Source: an uncultured Candidatus Saccharibacteria bacterium (GTDB taxonomy: Bacteria > Patescibacteriota > Saccharimonadia > Saccharimonadales > Saccharimonadaceae). From it: a DNA stretch of 64,000 nt. Both the position numbers and the translations under genes were made by a program. Shown here piece by piece: positions 62,001 through 64,000 of this stretch. The stretch covers positions 1-64,000 of the forward strand of contig CAMKOB010000001.1 in the NCBI GenBank assembly GCA_946414345.1, given 5' to 3'. The notes below the pieces were generated by a model. It was not told where the DNA came from. It ran no database searches and worked only from the letters and a program-made list of their open reading frames with translations. The first letter of the stretch is position 1. Every line of letters starts with the position of its first letter.

Positions 62001-62182
62001 TTTGCGCCGGTATCGGTGAAAGTCAGGCATAGAATATTTTCGGCATTAGTGTCAGTATTTTCTAGAACGTACGCCACCTTATTAGATAAAAGCTGTGTCT
62101 TACCAGTGCCTGGCCCCGCAAGCACCAGTAACGGCCCGTCCAAATACTCTACCGCCTGTTTTTGTTTCTCATTTAATTGCAT
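58982..62182 (-). CDS. UvrD-like helicase fused to PD-(D/E)XK nuclease (AddA/RecB-like)
   Basis: Superfamily 1A helicase: LVLAGPGTGKTQLLSNKV (Walker A), MLDEFQDTNPSQFEIVKLL (motif II), VGDDDQAIYEFQGAL (III), LTENYRSTQEIL (IV), LTAHKAKGLEFEYVFI (V) and ILYVAMTRAKKELYVT (VI). After about residue 850 a RecB-type nuclease follows: GKIDHIVIDEGSKTIEVYDFKTG with the D...ExxDxK pattern. At 1066 residues it combines the motor and nuclease of recombinational repair complexes in one chain; no AddB/RecC partner is nearby. GAGAGG precedes the ATG. Confidence 0.9.
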   Translation of the reverse strand: MQLNEKQKQAVEYLDGPLLVLAGPGTGKTQLLSNKVAYVLENTDTNAENILCLTFTDTGAKNMRERLKTMIGRDAAKVNIGTYHAFGQEILAQYKNYAENYDRRLDNAIDEVTQYKIVNAIQDSLPGTDILRGDNVRDIISVISEAKSANMNYNDLRRIAEQNLEDSKVLSDVIAPYLREIVPRAFKESYERAYAPIYQILKDYETSAPIIPRVERSIVGLARDLKEAIVDAESTQKIKPLSAWKDTYFEKDSSGNYRLKDRVANKKLLSLANIMEKYEKYLRDNGLFDFDDMIEEAVKALKTDEGFKLSLQERYQFIMLDEFQDTNPSQFEIVKLLTDYEKPLVMAVGDDDQAIYEFQGALSSNLADFQEHYDAEVIALTENYRSTQEILDFAREIIAQAPDRFADKHLTAHKSPLKTSGIHRIEFNASDAEYGFIANKIAELVQSGVRQSEIAVISYKSKYFEPLLPYLKSHEEIKIAYEKRDNLFEDEKMHEIFTLCRYAFELSQEKRPSVSILEILSYPCFDLPMVEVLKTVGQARYDKKAVFDALAESENAEIKSVTEWLADLVQCALNEPLDFVLDKIVTRLGANKMDSYERFRFYENLAALKGKLSRHFGDKALKLADLIEMLDDYEAAEMPLNVVSPYKDADEAVQILTAHKAKGLEFEYVFIISADHTAWGKGKGNNNLLSLPKNLMQIRHTGTTDGEKLRILYVAMTRAKKELYVTNSLHDFNGKSPERLEYFDEYVENDEVISPFLPGKKAELHYAMESLEKCGENLKNWLSSYVTLNPDMRAIYLERTQKLWMSASALTSFIDIVYAGPESFFKSYILQAPREPETEALAVGDLIHKTFEAVTNEALTDEQAIDFYFAELEKKDLEVAVRKKLREKGPADLAVALAEFRPVLENGKAEVNFAVDKLSIDGVPVTGKIDHIVIDEGSKTIEVYDFKTGPFHKEKWQSHSTLYKYMLQLIFYKMLLNLSPRFAKYRVEKAHILFVTPDNDGTVYDKEYIYNSDEEVKFRKLLVAVYGLISDLSFMDDPEIFVSPDENKKLADIKNFIELLLAKSSN

Positions 62183-62292
62183 TTTAACCTCTCTCGGTGA
62201 TTACTATATATTATTATACAATAAAGCAAAGAGAATAACTATATATCAATAAGTTGTAGCTCACTTCAAATGTTATGAATTGCAAAAAACTA

Positions 62293-63714
62293 CTAACGAG
62301 CCACACAGCGCACCGAAGTGCCGTAGTCACGAAGGTCGCCATACTGAGGGTGCATGTCGCCATCCCTATAGAAGTAGAATTCATACGCGTCGTAGTCATC
62401 GTAAACTACAGAAGACCAGTAGAGGCCGTAGCCACCAACGCCGTAGGACGCACCGCCCCAGCCCCCACCATACACGAAATACGCTGGCGCGGATTGAACA
62501 TTGCCGGAAGTGCCGCTAGTGAGGCTAAGAGCTGTGACGAGGTTATCATAGGATTTGTTACCACTATAGGTTGGTAGTCTCCAGCCAGCAGGGCAGATGG
62601 ATTGATCTACGTCAGTAAAGTCTGTAGTATAGGAACTACTGTCATTCATGGCTACAGCTGCAGTCCAGTTGTAGTAGTTACCGATGTGATAATGTTTGTC
62701 ATTGCCACAGGCTTCAGCATAAGTACTTAATGTACCATTAAAGTCTGGTGCGATAGTACCATTCCAACAAAGGTTGCCTGGGTCGTAGGATTCAGGGTTG
62801 TTTACCGTACTACTCCAAGTAGTGTCGTTTGCCGCATAAGTTGCGGTCTGCGCCGTCCAAGTGGCGTTTGTGTTTGGTGTGGAGCCGTGGCCAATATCAG
62901 TGTTAGCATAAGTATAGAAGTCTGTAGTAGTCACAATATCATGGTCTAGGTTCTGGGTCATCCACACTTTACCGTCTGCAAGTTTAGCAACATAATAGAG
63001 CTTGCCATCACGAGCATCCATAGCTTGGACTTGCTGGCCAGTAGTTAGGCTGTCTTTCCAAGTACTAGCACTCTGCATGCAGTATTCGGCAGTATAATTA
63101 CCACAGTTAGCAGTCATATTAGCTACAGCTGTAAAGTTGATTACGTTAGTATAAGTACCCGCTACTTGTGATTCTGCCGCATAAGCACCTACACGAAATG
63201 TAGTATCCTGTGTACCTTGATAGCCAGAAGCAGCCGTACCGGCGGCGTCAGTTGTTTGATTAATTACAGCTGGTGTATCAGAATATAGTGGAAGATTTTG
63301 AAAATTTGAATTCGTTGTAGCGGTACTATCGAAAGAAACACCCCATTTACCAGGAGTCAGTGTAGAGGAGGAGTCAACCATAGTAAAACTGTTATTATTG
63401 CTATCGCCAAGAATACTTGAACTAAAACAATCCTCACCGCTAGCGCAGCCCACCGTGGCAGATAAAACATACCCAGCAACATTATTCGTACTAACAGTAA
63501 CAGTATAGCTATTACTAGAAATAGCACTGTTACCAGGTGTCAAATTCGGAATAGAAATATTGCCATCAGTAGAAAGCGTTAGAATACTATTTAAAGTAAA
63601 TTCAATCGGAATCGGATTAGTTGTAAATTCAAGCGCCCCCGCAAAACCCGAAATCAATAACGTAAAAAACAATCCGAACGTCAGCAAAACACCATATTGC
63701 ACAAACCTCTTCAT
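62293..63714 (-). CDS. Secreted FISUMP-domain protein, 473 aa
   Basis: Start at 63714 gives the signal peptide MKRFVQYGVLLTFGLFF...FAGA. Residues about 30-210 form a WxL-like beta domain (ISSNSYTVTVSTNNVAGYVLSATVGC with a Cys pair, ending TYTNVINFTAVAN) that resembles the N-terminal segment of the giant surface protein. A single FISUMP module follows: VQAMDARDGKLYYVAKLADG, VWMTQNLDHDI, YNWTAAVAMND, SICPAGWRLPTYSG and the closing GTSVRCVAR. No C-terminal anchor. It shares its two-part plan with the giant protein, so both may be members of one exported surface family. Confidence 0.85.
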   Translation of the reverse strand: MKRFVQYGVLLTFGLFFTLLISGFAGALEFTTNPIPIEFTLNSILTLSTDGNISIPNLTPGNSAISSNSYTVTVSTNNVAGYVLSATVGCASGEDCFSSSILGDSNNNSFTMVDSSSTLTPGKWGVSFDSTATTNSNFQNLPLYSDTPAVINQTTDAAGTAASGYQGTQDTTFRVGAYAAESQVAGTYTNVINFTAVANMTANCGNYTAEYCMQSASTWKDSLTTGQQVQAMDARDGKLYYVAKLADGKVWMTQNLDHDIVTTTDFYTYANTDIGHGSTPNTNATWTAQTATYAANDTTWSSTVNNPESYDPGNLCWNGTIAPDFNGTLSTYAEACGNDKHYHIGNYYNWTAAVAMNDSSSYTTDFTDVDQSICPAGWRLPTYSGNKSYDNLVTALSLTSGTSGNVQSAPAYFVYGGGWGGASYGVGGYGLYWSSVVYDDYDAYEFYFYRDGDMHPQYGDLRDYGTSVRCVAR

Positions 63715-63721
63715 ATTATAT

Positions 63722-63727
63722 ATAATA
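63722..63727 (-). promoter_or_regulatory. -10 box for the 473-aa FISUMP gene
   Basis: TGC-TATTAT on the minus strand, 7 bases before the ATG at 63714; one mismatch to TATAAT. Confidence 0.4.
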
Positions 63728-63754
63728 GCACGAGCGTAATCATTATGCAATAAA

Positions 63755-64000
63755 CTATTTAGATTTTTGGCGATAATTTGATATTGCTTCCCTCAATGCG
63801 TCGTGGCCTAACACTGAACAATGAAATTTGTGTTTTGGTAGATTGCCGAGATAATTATCGATATCTTTCGCGCCTATCTTTAGAGCGTCATCTAACGTGC
63901 GACCTTTACAAATCTCAGACAAAGCTGAAGTAGAAGCGATTGCGGATGCACAACCATAAGTTTTCCAACGAACGTCATCGATTATCTCGCGACCTTTTTT
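63755..64000 (-). CDS. iscU: Fe-S scaffold IscU/NifU-like (C-terminal part, cut by window end)
   Basis: The minus-strand frame from the window edge reads WKTYGCASAIASTSALSEIC, KGRTLDDALKIG and LPKHKFHCSVLGHDALREAI before a TAG at 63755-63757. The GCASA and HCSVLGHDAL cysteines are two of the three conserved Fe-S assembly ligands of IscU; the first lies outside the window. It would accept sulfur from a cysteine desulfurase, two of which are encoded in this window though not adjacent. Confidence 0.9.
   Translation of the reverse strand, partial: KKGREIIDDVRWKTYGCASAIASTSALSEICKGRTLDDALKIGAKDIDNYLGNLPKHKFHCSVLGHDALREAISNYRQKSK

Overview
The window reads as a gene-dense chromosome segment of a Patescibacteria/CPR bacterium, most probably a Saccharibacterium (TM7). 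This is inferred from a combination of features: a stripped-down AlaS, DnaX and RecR without their zinc modules, large secreted proteins with Fibrobacter-succinogenes-major (FISUMP) and InlB-type repeats, a cutinase-like secreted protein, and TGA used as an ordinary stop. No rRNA, CRISPR array or intact insertion sequence was seen. Two tRNA genes (Gln-CTG, Trp-CCA) are present.

Layout. 1-4 kb: end of an Ala/Pro-rich protein, rluB, ftsA, alaS. 4-8 kb: mostly unrecognised genes with their own promoters and terminators. 8-12 kb: HD hydrolase, methyltransferase, mnmA and a cysteine desulfurase. 12-15 kb: DUF1846 protein and pyrG. 15-21 kb: small hypotheticals, tatD, typA, a secreted cutinase-VWA fusion, a dCMP deaminase. 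21-29 kb: recR, ybaB, a GT-C glycosyltransferase, dnaB, dnaX, a membrane thioredoxin-fold protein, a second class V aminotransferase. 29-34.5 kb: a rearranged secE-nusG-rplK-rplA-rplJ-rplL region and tRNA-Gln. 34.5-42 kb: a membrane-anchored protein and a 2089-residue FISUMP surface protein. 42-51 kb: a spermidine-synthase-like membrane protein, an ADP-ribosylglycohydrolase with a coupled partner, a methyltransferase, an acyltransferase-like protein, a 1058-residue ABC ATPase-permease. 51-58 kb: polyphosphate/VTC, DUF4956, CAP, CapA, DUF45 peptidase, P-loop kinase, NodB deacetylase. 58-64 kb: tRNA-Trp with a duplicated 3' end, rpmG, a 53-codon ORF, a UvrD-like helicase-nuclease, a second FISUMP protein, and the end of iscU.

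Two expression styles are visible. About twenty genes have an extended -10 box (usually TGnTATAAT) only 6-11 bases before the start codon and no obvious -35, which predicts leaderless or nearly leaderless mRNAs. A minority, chiefly unrecognised and more GC-rich genes, have a -35/-10 promoter, a leader with a hairpin close to the predicted transcript start, a strong Shine-Dalgarno and a strong hairpin terminator. These look like self-contained cassettes dropped between housekeeping genes.

The strongest unusual signals are: (1) a palindromic element of about 75 bp inserted in frame in two unrelated enzyme genes (rluB and a cysteine desulfurase); (2) the leaderless promoter architecture; (3) the orphan cassettes; (4) divergent rplA/rplK promoters whose -35 boxes overlap; (5) a perfect 38-bp duplication of the tRNA-Trp 3' end; (6) loss of zinc modules in DnaX and RecR and an internally deleted AlaS. 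All functional calls are from reading motifs; no database search was run.
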